In this document: piece by piece, positions 33,998 through 43,420 of the stretch
Layout of the letters: the number at the start of each line of letters is the position of its first letter
How positions within the stretch are numbered: the first letter of the stretch is position 1
From: Betaproteobacteria bacterium
Lineage (GTDB): Bacteria > Pseudomonadota > Gammaproteobacteria > Burkholderiales > Ferrovaceae
Length of the DNA stretch: 64,000 bases
Assembly: GCA_028866015.1 (NCBI GenBank)
Contig: JAGWIW010000003.1
Coordinates: 1-64,000 of the forward strand
Direction: 5' to 3'
Program-made: the position numbers and the translations under genes
The notes under the pieces: generated by a model
The model's input: the letters and a program-made list of their open reading frames with translations, nothing else
What the model was told of the DNA's origin: nothing
The model's database searches: none

Positions 33998-36900
33998 GTG
34001 AGGCCTCTCGACGCCCAGCAGCGCATGGCACGGGCAGCCGCCCTGCCCCAGCCTTCCTTTGACGGCACACTGCCAATCCATGCAGCACAGCAAGCCATCA
34101 TGGAGGCCGTGCGCGCCCATCCCGTGGTGATCGTAAGCGGCGAAACCGGTTCAGGCAAAACCACCCAGATTCCCAAACTGTGCCTGGCGCTGGGGCGTGG
34201 CGTGGGCGGCCTCATCGGCTGCACCCAGCCGCGACGCATCGCTGCCCGCAGCGTGGCAACGCGACTTGCACAGGAATTGCATACGGAAATCGGCGCCGTG
34301 GTGGGCTATCAGGTCCGTTTCCACGACCGCGTTTCCGATGCCACTTTCGTGAAGGTCATGACGGACGGCATTCTGCTTTCCGAAATCCATCACGATCGGC
34401 TGTTGCGTCGGTACGACACGCTGGTGATCGATGAGGCCCATGAACGCAGCCTGAACATCGATTTCCTGCTGGGTTATCTCAAGCGCATCCTGCCCAGGCG
34501 CCCGGACCTCAAGGTGATCATCACTTCCGCCACCATGGAGTCGGACCGCCTGTCGCGCCATTTCGATGGTGCCCCGGTATTGGAAGTGTCCGGGCGCACC
34601 TACCCGGTGGACGTGCGCTGGCGCCCCGTGGTTGCCCCCGATGCGGATGATCCCGATGACCGTACTGCCCGTGCAGCTTTGCTCAATGCAGTCGACGAGG
34701 TCATGATGGAATCGGGCAGCGGGGACGTGCTGGTGTTTCTGCCGGGCGAGCGTGACATCCGTGAGGCAGCAGAAGCCCTGCGCAAGCATCATCCACCACA
34801 TACTGAAATCCTGCCGCTGTTCGCACGCCAGTCTTTTGCGGAACAGGAGCGCGTGTTCAAACCCAATGGCGGACGACGCATCGTACTCGCCACCAACGTG
34901 GCAGAAACTTCGCTCACGGTACCCGGCATCCGATACGTGGTCGATACGGGGCTTGCGCGAATCAACCGTTACAACCTGCGCAGCAAGGTCACCCAACTGC
35001 AGGTGGAAAAAATATCCCAGGCCTCCGCACGCCAGCGTGCCGGACGCTGTGGACGCGTGAGCTCCGGGATCTGCATCCGTCTTTATGACGAACAGGATTT
35101 CAACGCACGACCGCCATACACCACACCAGAAATCCTGCGCACCTCGCTCGCTTCGGTCATCCTCAAGATGGAAGCCCTGGGCCTGGGGCAGGTGGATTCC
35201 TTCCCTTTCCTGGACCCGCCCACCCCACGAGCCATCGACGATGGCTATCAGCAGCTCAATGAACTGGGGGCCATCGACGACGACAGGAAGCTCACCGCCG
35301 TAGGCCGGGAGTTGGCCCGCCTTCCGGTGGATCCGCGCATCGGACGCATGCTGCTGGCCGCTCGCCAGCACGATTGCGTGAACGAAGTGCTGATCATCGC
35401 GGCCGCCCTTTCCGTGCAGGATCCGCGCGACCGCCCCCTGGAACACCGACAGGCTGCTGACCAGAAGCATGCGCGATTCCAGCATGAGCAGTCTGAATTC
35501 ATGTCCTACCTGGCCCTGTGGCAATTCACGGAAGAAGCCCTGCAACACCGCAAGTCCGGCCGCAAGCTTTGGGCGCAGTTCCGCGAGGAATTCCTCTCCC
35601 TCACGCGCCTGCGTGAGTGGCGTGACATCCACAGCCAGTTGCATGCCCTGGCTTCCGACATGGGCCTGAGGCCCAACACGCTGCCCGCGCCCTACGAACA
35701 GATCCACCGTGCGCTGCTTGCCGGCTTGCTGGGCCAGATTGGATTGCGCGTTCCGGAAGACGACAATTACCAGGGTCCTCGTGGCATGCGCTTCTGGATC
35801 AACCCGGGATCGAAGCTGTCCAAGGCAAAGCCCAAATGGCTGATGGCAGCCGAGCTCACGGAAACGACCCGGCTTTACGCACGCTGCGTGGCACGCATCG
35901 AACCGGAATGGGTCGAGCCCATCGCTGGACACCTTTTGCGGCGCAGCTATTTCGATCCGTCCTGGGACCCCAAGTCGGCCCAAGCCAATACCCACGAGAA
36001 GGTCACGCTGTACGGCTTGCCGATCGTGGCCAGGCGCCGAGTGCGCCTGGGGCCCATCGATCCGGCCGAAGCGCGCCGCCTGTTTATCAGGCATGCGCTG
36101 GTGCTGGGCGAATTCGAGACGCGAGCCCCTTTTTTCATCCACAACCAACGCCTGATCGAAGAGATCAGGGAACTGGAGCACAAAGGGAGGCGACAGGATG
36201 TGCTGGTGGACGAGGAGGCTCTCGCCCGCTTTTATGACGGCCTGCTCCCGACCTCCGTCTGGAGCGGCGAGCGTTTCGAAAAATGGCGGCGCGAGGCGGA
36301 GCGGGACCAGCCGCGCCTGCTGTTTCTGGAAAAGGCGCAGCTCATGCGCCACGAAGCAGGGCACATTACGGAATCGCTGTTTCCCGACACGCTCACCCTG
36401 GACGATGCGGCACATCCCCTCACCTACCGCTTCGAGCCCGGCCATCCGCTGGACGGCGTGACGCTCACCGTTCCGCTGGTGTTGCTGCCCCAGCTCGACG
36501 CGCAACCACTGGAGTGGCTGGTGCCGGGCCTGATCCGGGAAAAAATTGCGACGCTCCTGAAAAAGCTGCCGCAGCGCGTGCGCCGCGAACTGGTGCCGCT
36601 GCCCGCCTTCATCACGGCATTCCTGGAACGCTACACCCCCGCCTCGGGCAGCCTGACGGCCTGTCTGTCCGACTTCATCCGCCTGCGCACCGGAACCGAA
36701 TTGCAGGCTTCGGACTGGGCTCCCGCGCCCGACCACCTGCTCATGAACCTGAGCCTTCTGGATGACCGTGGCCAGGAAGTGGCGAGCGGACGCAACCTGG
36801 AAGCCCTGCGCAACGCCTGGGGACAGGAGGCGCGCCAGGCCCTGCGCGCGCCCCAGGCCAGCGGCATCGAGCGCAGCGGCATCACACGCTGGGATTTCGG

Positions 36901-37774
36901 GGATCTGCCAAGCTCGGTGCAGGTGCAAAGCCGGGGCGTGTCCCTGCCCGGTTTTCCTGCCCTGATGGACGAGGGCACGCAGGTGTCGATACGGCTCATG
37001 GCCACCGACGAGGAAGCCCGCCAGACCTCGCGTCACGGCCTGATGCGGCTGATGCTGCTGGAATGGCAGCCACAGCTCAAGGCCATAGGACGCTCCATCA
37101 GCGGCCTGACGAACCTGACGCTGGGCTACGCGCTGCTGCCGTCAGACGCGCCCCAGGAGGCGGCCGCCGAAGCACTCAAACAGGAACTGATCGAACGCGC
37201 ACTGGATGAGCTGCTGCCGGACGATGCGGGAACGCTGCGCACGCAGGCCGCCTATGAAACCCTGCGCGATCAGGTGCGCCCGCGCCTGTCTCCCAAAATC
37301 CAGGAAGTGGCGACGATTGCCGGCCAGATCCTGGAGGCCTACCGCGAACTGCGCAGCGCGCTCGAACGGACCGCCCAGCCGCGTCTGCAGGCTGCCCTGG
37401 GGGACATCCACGCGCATCTGGACGCCCTGCTGCGGCGTGGCACCCTGCGCGAGACCGCGCTGACCCAGCTGCGCCATTTCCCACGCTACCTCAAGGCCGC
37501 CCTGCTGCGCCTGCAGAAGCTGCCGCAGGACCCTGCCGGAGACGCGGCAAAATCGGCCACCCTCAAGCCTTTCGAAAGCGCCTGGAGCACGCGCATGAAA
37601 CGGTACGGACCTTCGCCCGCACTCGAATCGTTCCGCTGGATGATGGAGGAATTACGGGTATCGCTGTTTGCACAGACCCTGCGTACGCCGATGCCTGTTT
37701 CCGCGGTACGCTTGCAGAAGCAGTGGGAGATGCTCGAGCGGGAAGAAGCCGGCGGGAAAAAGCTCAAGTTATAA
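33998..37774 (+). CDS. hrpA: ATP-dependent RNA helicase HrpA
   Basis: 1258 residues, close to the roughly 1300 of E. coli HrpA; GTG start. GETGSGKT lies at 48-55 (motif I), DEAH at 145-148 (motif II), SATME is motif III, and VAETSLTVPGIRYVVDTG with QRAGRCGR is motif VI. The helicase-associated and OB-fold domains follow, then a long C-terminal DUF3418 part (about 660-1250) that separates HrpA from shorter DEAH helicases such as HrpB. In E. coli it is linked to mRNA processing and rescue of stalled ribosomes. A TATAAT-like sequence overlaps its end and may serve the FKBP gene. Confidence 0.96.
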   Translation: MRPLDAQQRMARAAALPQPSFDGTLPIHAAQQAIMEAVRAHPVVIVSGETGSGKTTQIPKLCLALGRGVGGLIGCTQPRRIAARSVATRLAQELHTEIGAVVGYQVRFHDRVSDATFVKVMTDGILLSEIHHDRLLRRYDTLVIDEAHERSLNIDFLLGYLKRILPRRPDLKVIITSATMESDRLSRHFDGAPVLEVSGRTYPVDVRWRPVVAPDADDPDDRTARAALLNAVDEVMMESGSGDVLVFLPGERDIREAAEALRKHHPPHTEILPLFARQSFAEQERVFKPNGGRRIVLATNVAETSLTVPGIRYVVDTGLARINRYNLRSKVTQLQVEKISQASARQRAGRCGRVSSGICIRLYDEQDFNARPPYTTPEILRTSLASVILKMEALGLGQVDSFPFLDPPTPRAIDDGYQQLNELGAIDDDRKLTAVGRELARLPVDPRIGRMLLAARQHDCVNEVLIIAAALSVQDPRDRPLEHRQAADQKHARFQHEQSEFMSYLALWQFTEEALQHRKSGRKLWAQFREEFLSLTRLREWRDIHSQLHALASDMGLRPNTLPAPYEQIHRALLAGLLGQIGLRVPEDDNYQGPRGMRFWINPGSKLSKAKPKWLMAAELTETTRLYARCVARIEPEWVEPIAGHLLRRSYFDPSWDPKSAQANTHEKVTLYGLPIVARRRVRLGPIDPAEARRLFIRHALVLGEFETRAPFFIHNQRLIEEIRELEHKGRRQDVLVDEEALARFYDGLLPTSVWSGERFEKWRREAERDQPRLLFLEKAQLMRHEAGHITESLFPDTLTLDDAAHPLTYRFEPGHPLDGVTLTVPLVLLPQLDAQPLEWLVPGLIREKIATLLKKLPQRVRRELVPLPAFITAFLERYTPASGSLTACLSDFIRLRTGTELQASDWAPAPDHLLMNLSLLDDRGQEVASGRNLEALRNAWGQEARQALRAPQASGIERSGITRWDFGDLPSSVQVQSRGVSLPGFPALMDEGTQVSIRLMATDEEARQTSRHGLMRLMLLEWQPQLKAIGRSISGLTNLTLGYALLPSDAPQEAAAEALKQELIERALDELLPDDAGTLRTQAAYETLRDQVRPRLSPKIQEVATIAGQILEAYRELRSALERTAQPRLQAALGDIHAHLDALLRRGTLRETALTQLRHFPRYLKAALLRLQKLPQDPAGDAAKSATLKPFESAWSTRMKRYGPSPALESFRWMMEELRVSLFAQTLRTPMPVSAVRLQKQWEMLEREEAGGKKLKL

Positions 37775-37804
37775 TGACCTTTTTCGGAATACGGAGAAAC
37801 ATTC

Positions 37805-38251
37805 ATGAAGCGCTGGCTTGCCCTGCTGATCCCGGCCGCATTCCTGGCCTGCTCCGGTGCCGCCCTGGCCGAAGCCCCCAATAAACCAAACCAAACCCTA
37901 ACGATGGATGGCATGACCATGATTGACAGCAAAATCGGAAACGGCCGTGCTGCCCATAGCGGCGACATGGTGGTGGTGCATTACAGCGGATGGCTTTACG
38001 ACCCCACAGAACCTGGCAACAAAGGCGCCAAGTTCGACAGCTCAGTGGACCGGGGACAGCCTTTTTCGTTTCGCCTGGGCATGGGACAAGTGATCCGGGG
38101 CTGGGACGAAGGCGTTGCCGGAATGAAAGTGGGCGGCCAACGGACGCTCGTGATCCCCCCCGAACTGGGCTACGGTTCACGCGGCGCCGGCAATGTCATT
38201 CCGCCCAACGCAACACTGCTGTTTGACGTGGAATTGCTGGAAATCCGCTGA
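37805..38251 (+). CDS. FKBP-type peptidyl-prolyl isomerase, exported
   Basis: 148 residues. A signal peptide of about 22 residues (RWLALLIPAAFLACSGAALA) carries a cysteine that does not sit in a clear lipobox. The FKBP domain contains GDMVVVHYSGWLYD, KFDSSVDRGQPFSFRLG, VIRGWDEGVAGMKVGGQR and LVIPPELGYG followed by IPPNATLLFDVELL, all active-site and core blocks. It probably aids proline isomerisation in periplasmic folding. Spacing of 62 bases to the next gene, which has its own strong ribosome site, leaves co-transcription open. Confidence 0.92.
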   Translation: MKRWLALLIPAAFLACSGAALAEAPNKPNQTLTMDGMTMIDSKIGNGRAAHSGDMVVVHYSGWLYDPTEPGNKGAKFDSSVDRGQPFSFRLGMGQVIRGWDEGVAGMKVGGQRTLVIPPELGYGSRGAGNVIPPNATLLFDVELLEIR

Positions 38252-38313
38252 ACCCGGCTCCCCGAGATCCAGACCGGACAGCGGCAACCCGATAACAAAA
38301 GGAGGAGGATGTC

Positions 38314-39504
38314 ATGGTACGTACCCTGCTGTTTCTCGCACTGCTTGCCCTGGCCAGCGCCGGCTGGGCCGAATCCCCGATCACCCTCGGTGCATCAGTC
38401 CAACTGACAGGCCCGGTAGCCAATACGGGGCGCTACTACAAAGACGCTTATGAGTTTGCCATCGACCGCATCAATGCAGCAGGCGGGGTAAAAATCGGTG
38501 GCACCTCACGCAAGCTGGCCCTCAAGCTGTTGGACAACCAGTCGGACGTAAACCTGAGCGTACGGCAATATGTGCAGTTGCTTTCCGAAGACAAAGTGGA
38601 TCTGCTGCTGGGCCCCTTCGCCAGCAACTTCGTGCTGGCTGATTCGGCCATTTCGGAAAAATACCAGGTGCCGATGGTCCAGGGCGGCGGGGCTTCCGAT
38701 CAGATCTACAGCCGCGGCTACCACTACATTTTCGGCACCCTGCCCCCCGCCAGCAACTACTTCGGCACCACCATCGAAGCCCTGTCCAAACTTTCGCCAA
38801 AACCGGCCAAAGTGGCCCTGCTCTACGCCGATGACGCCTTCGACGTGGCCGTAGCCAAGGGCGCCCGGGAACAGCTTGCCCATGCCGGGTTCAATACGGC
38901 CATCGACGAGCGCTACACCAGCAACACGTCCGATTTCACCTCCCTGCTCTCCCGCATCAAGAGCAGCAATACCGAGGTGGTCCTGGTTGCCGGTCACGAA
39001 ACGGAAGCCCTGAACTTCATCCGTCAGGCCAAAAGCCTGGGGGTGAGCCCGAAGCTGTATTCCTTCACCGTGGGTGTCCCAAGCGCCGATTTCCGACAGG
39101 CTCTGGGCTCCGACGCCAATTATGCGGCCGGCATGACGGCGTGGCTGCCCCACAAGTCACTCAAGGATCACTGGTTTGGCGATGCAGAACAGTTCGCCAA
39201 AGCCTATCAGGCCAAGTACGGCTATGAGCCTGATTACCATGCAGCGTCCGGCGTGGCCACGGTGGAAGCCATGGTAAAAGCCATCGAAGCAGCCAACAGC
39301 GTGGATCCCCGAAAAGTGCGCGATGCGCTGGCCCATGTGAATTTCTCCAGTGCATACGGCCAGGTGGCCTTCGGACCAACGGGACAGATCAGCCTGCCGC
39401 AAACCATGATCCAGGTCCAGAATGGCAAGGTGGTGGCCATTTACGGCCCCAGCGGAGCTTTGGGAAAACTCCAATACCCCATGCCGGCCTGGGGCAAGCG
39501 CTAA
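38314..39504 (+). CDS. livJ: Periplasmic amino-acid-binding protein of Liv-type ABC transporter
   Basis: 396 residues, start backed by AGGAGG seven bases upstream. The signal peptide ends at GWA (about 1-19). The mature protein is a two-lobed type I binding protein: [40 protein letters not shown], and later [19 protein letters not shown]. It delivers ligand to the LivHM permease encoded directly after it. Branched-chain amino acids are the usual substrate, but the family also binds amides, urea and aromatic acids. All five genes livJ-livH-livM-livG-livF are tightly spaced as one operon. Confidence 0.88.
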   Translation: MVRTLLFLALLALASAGWAESPITLGASVQLTGPVANTGRYYKDAYEFAIDRINAAGGVKIGGTSRKLALKLLDNQSDVNLSVRQYVQLLSEDKVDLLLGPFASNFVLADSAISEKYQVPMVQGGGASDQIYSRGYHYIFGTLPPASNYFGTTIEALSKLSPKPAKVALLYADDAFDVAVAKGAREQLAHAGFNTAIDERYTSNTSDFTSLLSRIKSSNTEVVLVAGHETEALNFIRQAKSLGVSPKLYSFTVGVPSADFRQALGSDANYAAGMTAWLPHKSLKDHWFGDAEQFAKAYQAKYGYEPDYHAASGVATVEAMVKAIEAANSVDPRKVRDALAHVNFSSAYGQVAFGPTGQISLPQTMIQVQNGKVVAIYGPSGALGKLQYPMPAWGKR

Positions 39505-40365
39505 GTGCTGCTGGCCCAGGTACTGTTGAACGGCCTCCTGCTGGGAGGCCTGTATGCACTCATGGCGCTCGGACTTGCGCTGGTGTGGGGCGTGCTCAAC
39601 ATCGTGAACCTGTCGCACGGGGCATTCATCATGCTGGGCGCCTATGCCACCTACTTCCTGTTCGCGAAGGCCCACCTCGACCCTTTCCTCGCACTGCCGT
39701 TTGCGGCATTGGCGCTGTTCATGCTGGGTTATGCCGTGCAGCGAGGCATCCTCAACCTGGTGATCCGGGGCCCCATGTTCAACACGCTGCTGATCACTTT
39801 CGGCCTGGAAGTGGTGATCACCTTTCTCGCCCAGTTTTTCTTCAGCGCTGACTTTCGAACCATCAACCCCGGCTATGCCGGAACCAACTTCGACGTGGGC
39901 GGACTGACCATACCACGGATACAGCTGATGGCTTTTGCCATTGCCATCGGCTTGACGCTAGGCCTGTGGGCCTTTCTGCTGCACAGCCGCCCGGGTCGGT
40001 CCATCCGCGCCGTGTCTCAAAACCTGCTGGCTGCTCAGCTCTACGGGATCGAACCACGCCGCATCTACGCCATCACGTTCGGATTGGGAACGGCAATGGC
40101 TGGAGTGGCCGGCGGACTGTACGGCACGGTTTCGCAGATCAACCCCTACATCGGCACCGCCCTGACCGCCAAGTCCTTCGTCATCGCCATCATCGGCGGA
40201 CTGGACAATCCGCTGGGCGTCATCGTGGGTGGGCTTTTTCTGGGTCTCGCGGAATCATTGACCGCGCTCTACATCGGGCCTACCTACACTGATGTGGCGA
40301 GCTTTGGCATCCTGGTGCTGGTGCTGATCGTCAAACCCACCGGTCTGCTGGGACGCACCGCATGA
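39505..40365 (+). CDS. livH: Liv-type ABC transporter permease LivH
   Basis: 286 residues from a GTG touching the livJ stop. About eight membrane helices; GGLYALMALGLALVWGVLNIVNLSHG at the N-terminus is the LivH hallmark, and the coupling loop SRPGRSIRAVSQNLLAAQLYGI and LGTAMAGVAGGLYG follow. It forms the inner-membrane channel with LivM. The livM start overlaps its stop by ATGA. Confidence 0.94.
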   Translation: MLLAQVLLNGLLLGGLYALMALGLALVWGVLNIVNLSHGAFIMLGAYATYFLFAKAHLDPFLALPFAALALFMLGYAVQRGILNLVIRGPMFNTLLITFGLEVVITFLAQFFFSADFRTINPGYAGTNFDVGGLTIPRIQLMAFAIAIGLTLGLWAFLLHSRPGRSIRAVSQNLLAAQLYGIEPRRIYAITFGLGTAMAGVAGGLYGTVSQINPYIGTALTAKSFVIAIIGGLDNPLGVIVGGLFLGLAESLTALYIGPTYTDVASFGILVLVLIVKPTGLLGRTA

Positions 40366-41318
40366 CGCGCCGCACCCGACGTGTTCTCGTCACCCTGGCG
40401 ATTGGCCTGCCGCTGCTGGCTGCCCTGCCCTGGATCGCCTCACCCGTGGTGGTGCAGTTCGGCATCAACATGCTGATCATGGCGACCCTGGCCCAGGGCT
40501 GGAACATCATCGGCGGCTACACCGGCTATTCCTCCTTCGGAAACTCGGTATTTTTCGGGCTGGGCGCCTACGGCGTGGGCATCGCCATGGCCCAGTTCGA
40601 GCAGCCTTTCTGGATCGGACTGGGGCTTGGACTGCTGTTGGCGGTGATTTTTGCATTGGCCATCGGGCTGCCCGTGCTTCGCCTGAAGGGTCACTACTTT
40701 GCCATCGCCACCCTGGGGCTTGCCGAAGTGGTGACCGCCATCGTATCCAATGTGCCCATTGCCGGCCAGAACGTGGGGCTGGTATTGCCACTGCTCAAAA
40801 GTGACGTACTGTTCTATGAACTGTCGCTGGGGCTGTTGCTGTTGGCCACCCTGACCGTGTTCTGGCTGTCTCGCAGCCGTTTTGGCCTGGGTCTCATTGC
40901 CATCAGGGAAAACGAGGAAGCGGCTGCCGTGATGGGCGTCAACACCACACGCTACAAGATACTGGCCTTCATGCTGTCAGCCGCGCTCACTTCGCTTGCA
41001 GGCGGTGTGTACGCCTACTACATCACCTTCATTGATCCGGCCGGCGCTTTCGACATCTCGCTCAACGTCAAGATGATCATCATGGCCGTATTCGGCGGCC
41101 CTGGCACAGTGCTGGGCCCGGTGGCCGGCGCCTTGCTGCTGTCCGTGTTATCCGAAGTGCTGGCGTCCAAAGTCACGAATATTGCCGGACTGTTTTTCGG
41201 GCTGGTCATCATCGTGGCTGTGGTGTTGATGCCTCGAGGACTTGCCGACCTGCTACAAAAATTCCGTCGCTCCGGCTGGCGCTATTTCGCGCAAAACATC
41301 CGCAGCCATCGCCTGTAA
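40362..41318 (+). CDS. livM: Liv-type ABC transporter permease LivM
   Basis: 318 residues, about nine helices. INMLIMATLAQGWNIIGGYTGY and SFGNSVFFGLGAYG near the N-terminus, the coupling loop SRFGLGLIAIRENEEAAAVMG and GPGTVLGPVAGALLL are LivM features. It is coupled to livH by ATGA overlap, and livG starts two bases after its stop. The length is that of the short LivM type without the long N-terminal extension of E. coli. Confidence 0.94.
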   Translation: MTRRTRRVLVTLAIGLPLLAALPWIASPVVVQFGINMLIMATLAQGWNIIGGYTGYSSFGNSVFFGLGAYGVGIAMAQFEQPFWIGLGLGLLLAVIFALAIGLPVLRLKGHYFAIATLGLAEVVTAIVSNVPIAGQNVGLVLPLLKSDVLFYELSLGLLLLATLTVFWLSRSRFGLGLIAIRENEEAAAVMGVNTTRYKILAFMLSAALTSLAGGVYAYYITFIDPAGAFDISLNVKMIIMAVFGGPGTVLGPVAGALLLSVLSEVLASKVTNIAGLFFGLVIIVAVVLMPRGLADLLQKFRRSGWRYFAQNIRSHRL

Positions 41319-41320
41319 CC

Positions 41321-42055
41321 ATGACCAAGATCCTGCAAGGCCATCACCTGACCAAACGCTTTCGCGGGCTGGTGGCGCTCCACGATGTCAGCTTCGAACT
41401 CAACCGGGGTGAAATCCTTGGGCTCATTGGCCCCAACGGCGCCGGAAAATCCACGCTGGTGAGCCTGATCAGCGGCACCCTGACTCCTACGTCCGGTGCT
41501 TTGACCTTTGAAGGCCGTTCCCTGCTCAAGATCACCACGCACCACCGTGCCCATCTGGGTATCGGTCGCACATTCCAGGTGATGAAGCCATTTCCCGGCT
41601 TGAGTGTGCTGGACAATGTCTGTGTTGGCGCCCTCTTTGGACGCGATGGCGGCGAACATCGGCTCGAGGCGGCACGCGAAGCAGCACACGCCTGCCTCGA
41701 ATTTGTCGGGCTGGGCCACCGTGTCCACCAGCGTGCGGAAGCGTTGGGCGGGCCAGACCGCAAACGCCTGGAGCTTGCCAAGGCGCTGGCCATGAAACCG
41801 AAGCTCCTGCTGTGCGACGAAGTCATGGCAGGGCTCAACCATGTGGAAATCGAGGAAGTGATCGAGGTCATCCGCAAAGTGCGCGACCAGGGCATCAGTA
41901 TCCTGGTCATCGAGCACGTCATGAAAGCCATCCAGAGCCTGTCGGACCGGCTGCTGGTGCTGCACCATGGAGAAAAAATTGCCGATGGACCGCCGCGTGA
42001 AGTACTGGCGGACCCGCGCGTGGTGGAAGCCTATCTGGGACGCCGCCGCTCATGA
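41321..42055 (+). CDS. livG: Liv-type ABC ATPase LivG
   Basis: 244 residues. Walker A is GPNGAGKS near residue 36. The LivG-specific IGRTFQVMKPFPGLSVLDNVCVG follows. The signature region reads LGGPDRKRLELAKAL in place of LSGGQ, and Walker B is LLLCDEVMAGLN, with valine where proline usually follows D-E. Both are variants of the Liv subclass rather than clear defects; ATP binding and hydrolysis residues remain. The C-terminal VIEHVMKAIQSLSDR holds the switch histidine. Coupled to livF by ATGA overlap. Confidence 0.92.
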   Translation: MTKILQGHHLTKRFRGLVALHDVSFELNRGEILGLIGPNGAGKSTLVSLISGTLTPTSGALTFEGRSLLKITTHHRAHLGIGRTFQVMKPFPGLSVLDNVCVGALFGRDGGEHRLEAAREAAHACLEFVGLGHRVHQRAEALGGPDRKRLELAKALAMKPKLLLCDEVMAGLNHVEIEEVIEVIRKVRDQGISILVIEHVMKAIQSLSDRLLVLHHGEKIADGPPREVLADPRVVEAYLGRRRS

Positions 42056-42765
42056 GCCCTGCCCTGCTGATGATAAGGAACCTGCGGGCCGGCTACGGCG
42101 AAATGCAGGTGCTGCACGACCTCAGCCTGGACGTGCAGGCAGCGGAAATCGTCGCCCTGGTGGGCAGCAACGGGGCTGGCAAGACCACCCTGCTGCGCGC
42201 CCTGTCCCATCTTCTGCCCTGGCAGGGCGATGTCCGCTTCGACGGCAAGTCACTCCAGGGCCTGTCTACCAACCGCCTGTTTTCCCTGGGCATGGTGCAG
42301 GTTCCGGAAGGAAGGCAATTGTTCGATCGCATGTCTGTAGAGGAAAACCTGCTGCTGGGCACGCTGGCGGGAACGGCCCGGAATGCCTTGCGGCGCAACC
42401 TGGATCGCTGCTACAGCCTGTTCCCCATTCTGGCGAAACGTCGCAAGCAGCTTGCCGGCAACATGTCCGGTGGCGAACAGCAGATGTGTGCGGTGGCACG
42501 GGCCCTGATGTCCGAACCGAAGCTCATCATGATCGATGAAATGAGCCTGGGACTTGCCCCGGTGGCGGTGGATGCCCTGCTTGATACCTTGCGCCTGATC
42601 CGCACCCAGGGCGTAACTGTGCTGCTGGTGGAACAGGACGTGCATTCGGCACTGCACGTAGCGGACCGGGCTTACGTGATGGAATCCGGAAGCATCGTGC
42701 GACAGGGGCCGGCCTCAGAACTGGCCAACGACCCGGAAGTGCAGCGCGCCTACCTGGGGTTGTGA
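42052..42765 (+). CDS. livF: Liv-type ABC ATPase LivF
   Basis: 237 residues. Walker A GSNGAGKT, the Q-loop region MVQVPEGRQLFDRMSVEENLLLG, signature NMSGGEQQMCAVARALM and Walker B LIMIDEMSLGLAP define LivF. It pairs with LivG to drive import through LivHM. It is the last gene of the operon; lutC on the other strand ends four bases downstream, so no terminator fits between and the two transcripts must overlap. Confidence 0.94.
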   Translation: MSPALLMIRNLRAGYGEMQVLHDLSLDVQAAEIVALVGSNGAGKTTLLRALSHLLPWQGDVRFDGKSLQGLSTNRLFSLGMVQVPEGRQLFDRMSVEENLLLGTLAGTARNALRRNLDRCYSLFPILAKRRKQLAGNMSGGEQQMCAVARALMSEPKLIMIDEMSLGLAPVAVDALLDTLRLIRTQGVTVLLVEQDVHSALHVADRAYVMESGSIVRQGPASELANDPEVQRAYLGL

Positions 42766-42769
42766 CGGG

Positions 42770-43420
42770 CTAGCCGTAGCACACCACATGCACCCGGTAG
42801 GGGCCATGGGCGCCGATGACGATGGTTTGCTCGATGTCGGCCGTGCGCGAAGGGCCCGATACGAAATTAACCGCACGCGGGGGGGCCCCCTGTTCCGCTT
42901 TCATCAGGGCCCAGGCCTCTTCCATGCCGGGCACGATGCGCGTTACATCCACCAGCGCAATGTGCGTTTCCGGCAGCAGGCTTACCGTGGCTGGTGTGTC
43001 CTTCCCCGACAGCAGCATGAGCGTGCCGGTTTCCGCAACGGCACAGAAGGCGCCTGTAATGCCTACCAAATCACTGTCCTGGGCTGAACGCGCCTGCACT
43101 GCCAGACCTGCGGCCGCCCATGGCAAAGCATTCAGGACAGGCCAGATCACAGCCGAGGTGGGCAAAGTTTTGGACTGCAGGTAGCGCGCCACGGCCTGAG
43201 GTACTTCCGCAAGGCTGCCTACCCGGTCCACTGAACTGCCCAGTTTTTCGGAACGCTCGCAAAAGCGAGCCACTCCGTCGCTCCAGCCATAGGTGGGGCG
43301 GGGGCCACGGGGCTGTTCCGCAATGTAGGCACGCGCCTTGTCCCGCTCCGCGCCAGGTACGTTGCCCGGCAGGCCCAAGCCGCTTCTCACCCGTGCCAGG
43401 ATGTTGTCGCGCGCGCTCAT
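42770..43420 (-). CDS. lutC: Lactate utilisation protein LutC (YkgG family)
   Basis: 216 residues. The LUD domain covers most of the chain; ITGAFCAVAETGTLMLLSG is its clearest block and VSGPSRTADIEQTIVIGAHGP lies at the end. LutC is one of three subunits that oxidise L-lactate to pyruvate in the LutABC complex. Its start overlaps the lutB stop by ATGA. It is the last of the three genes and converges on livF. Confidence 0.9.
   Translation of the reverse strand: MSARDNILARVRSGLGLPGNVPGAERDKARAYIAEQPRGPRPTYGWSDGVARFCERSEKLGSSVDRVGSLAEVPQAVARYLQSKTLPTSAVIWPVLNALPWAAAGLAVQARSAQDSDLVGITGAFCAVAETGTLMLLSGKDTPATVSLLPETHIALVDVTRIVPGMEEAWALMKAEQGAPPRAVNFVSGPSRTADIEQTIVIGAHGPYRVHVVCYG

Noticed and set aside
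34151-37036. 961-residue open frame antisense to hrpA
   Set aside because: Histidine/glutamine-rich shadow text with no domain; hrpA carries all helicase motifs on the other strand.
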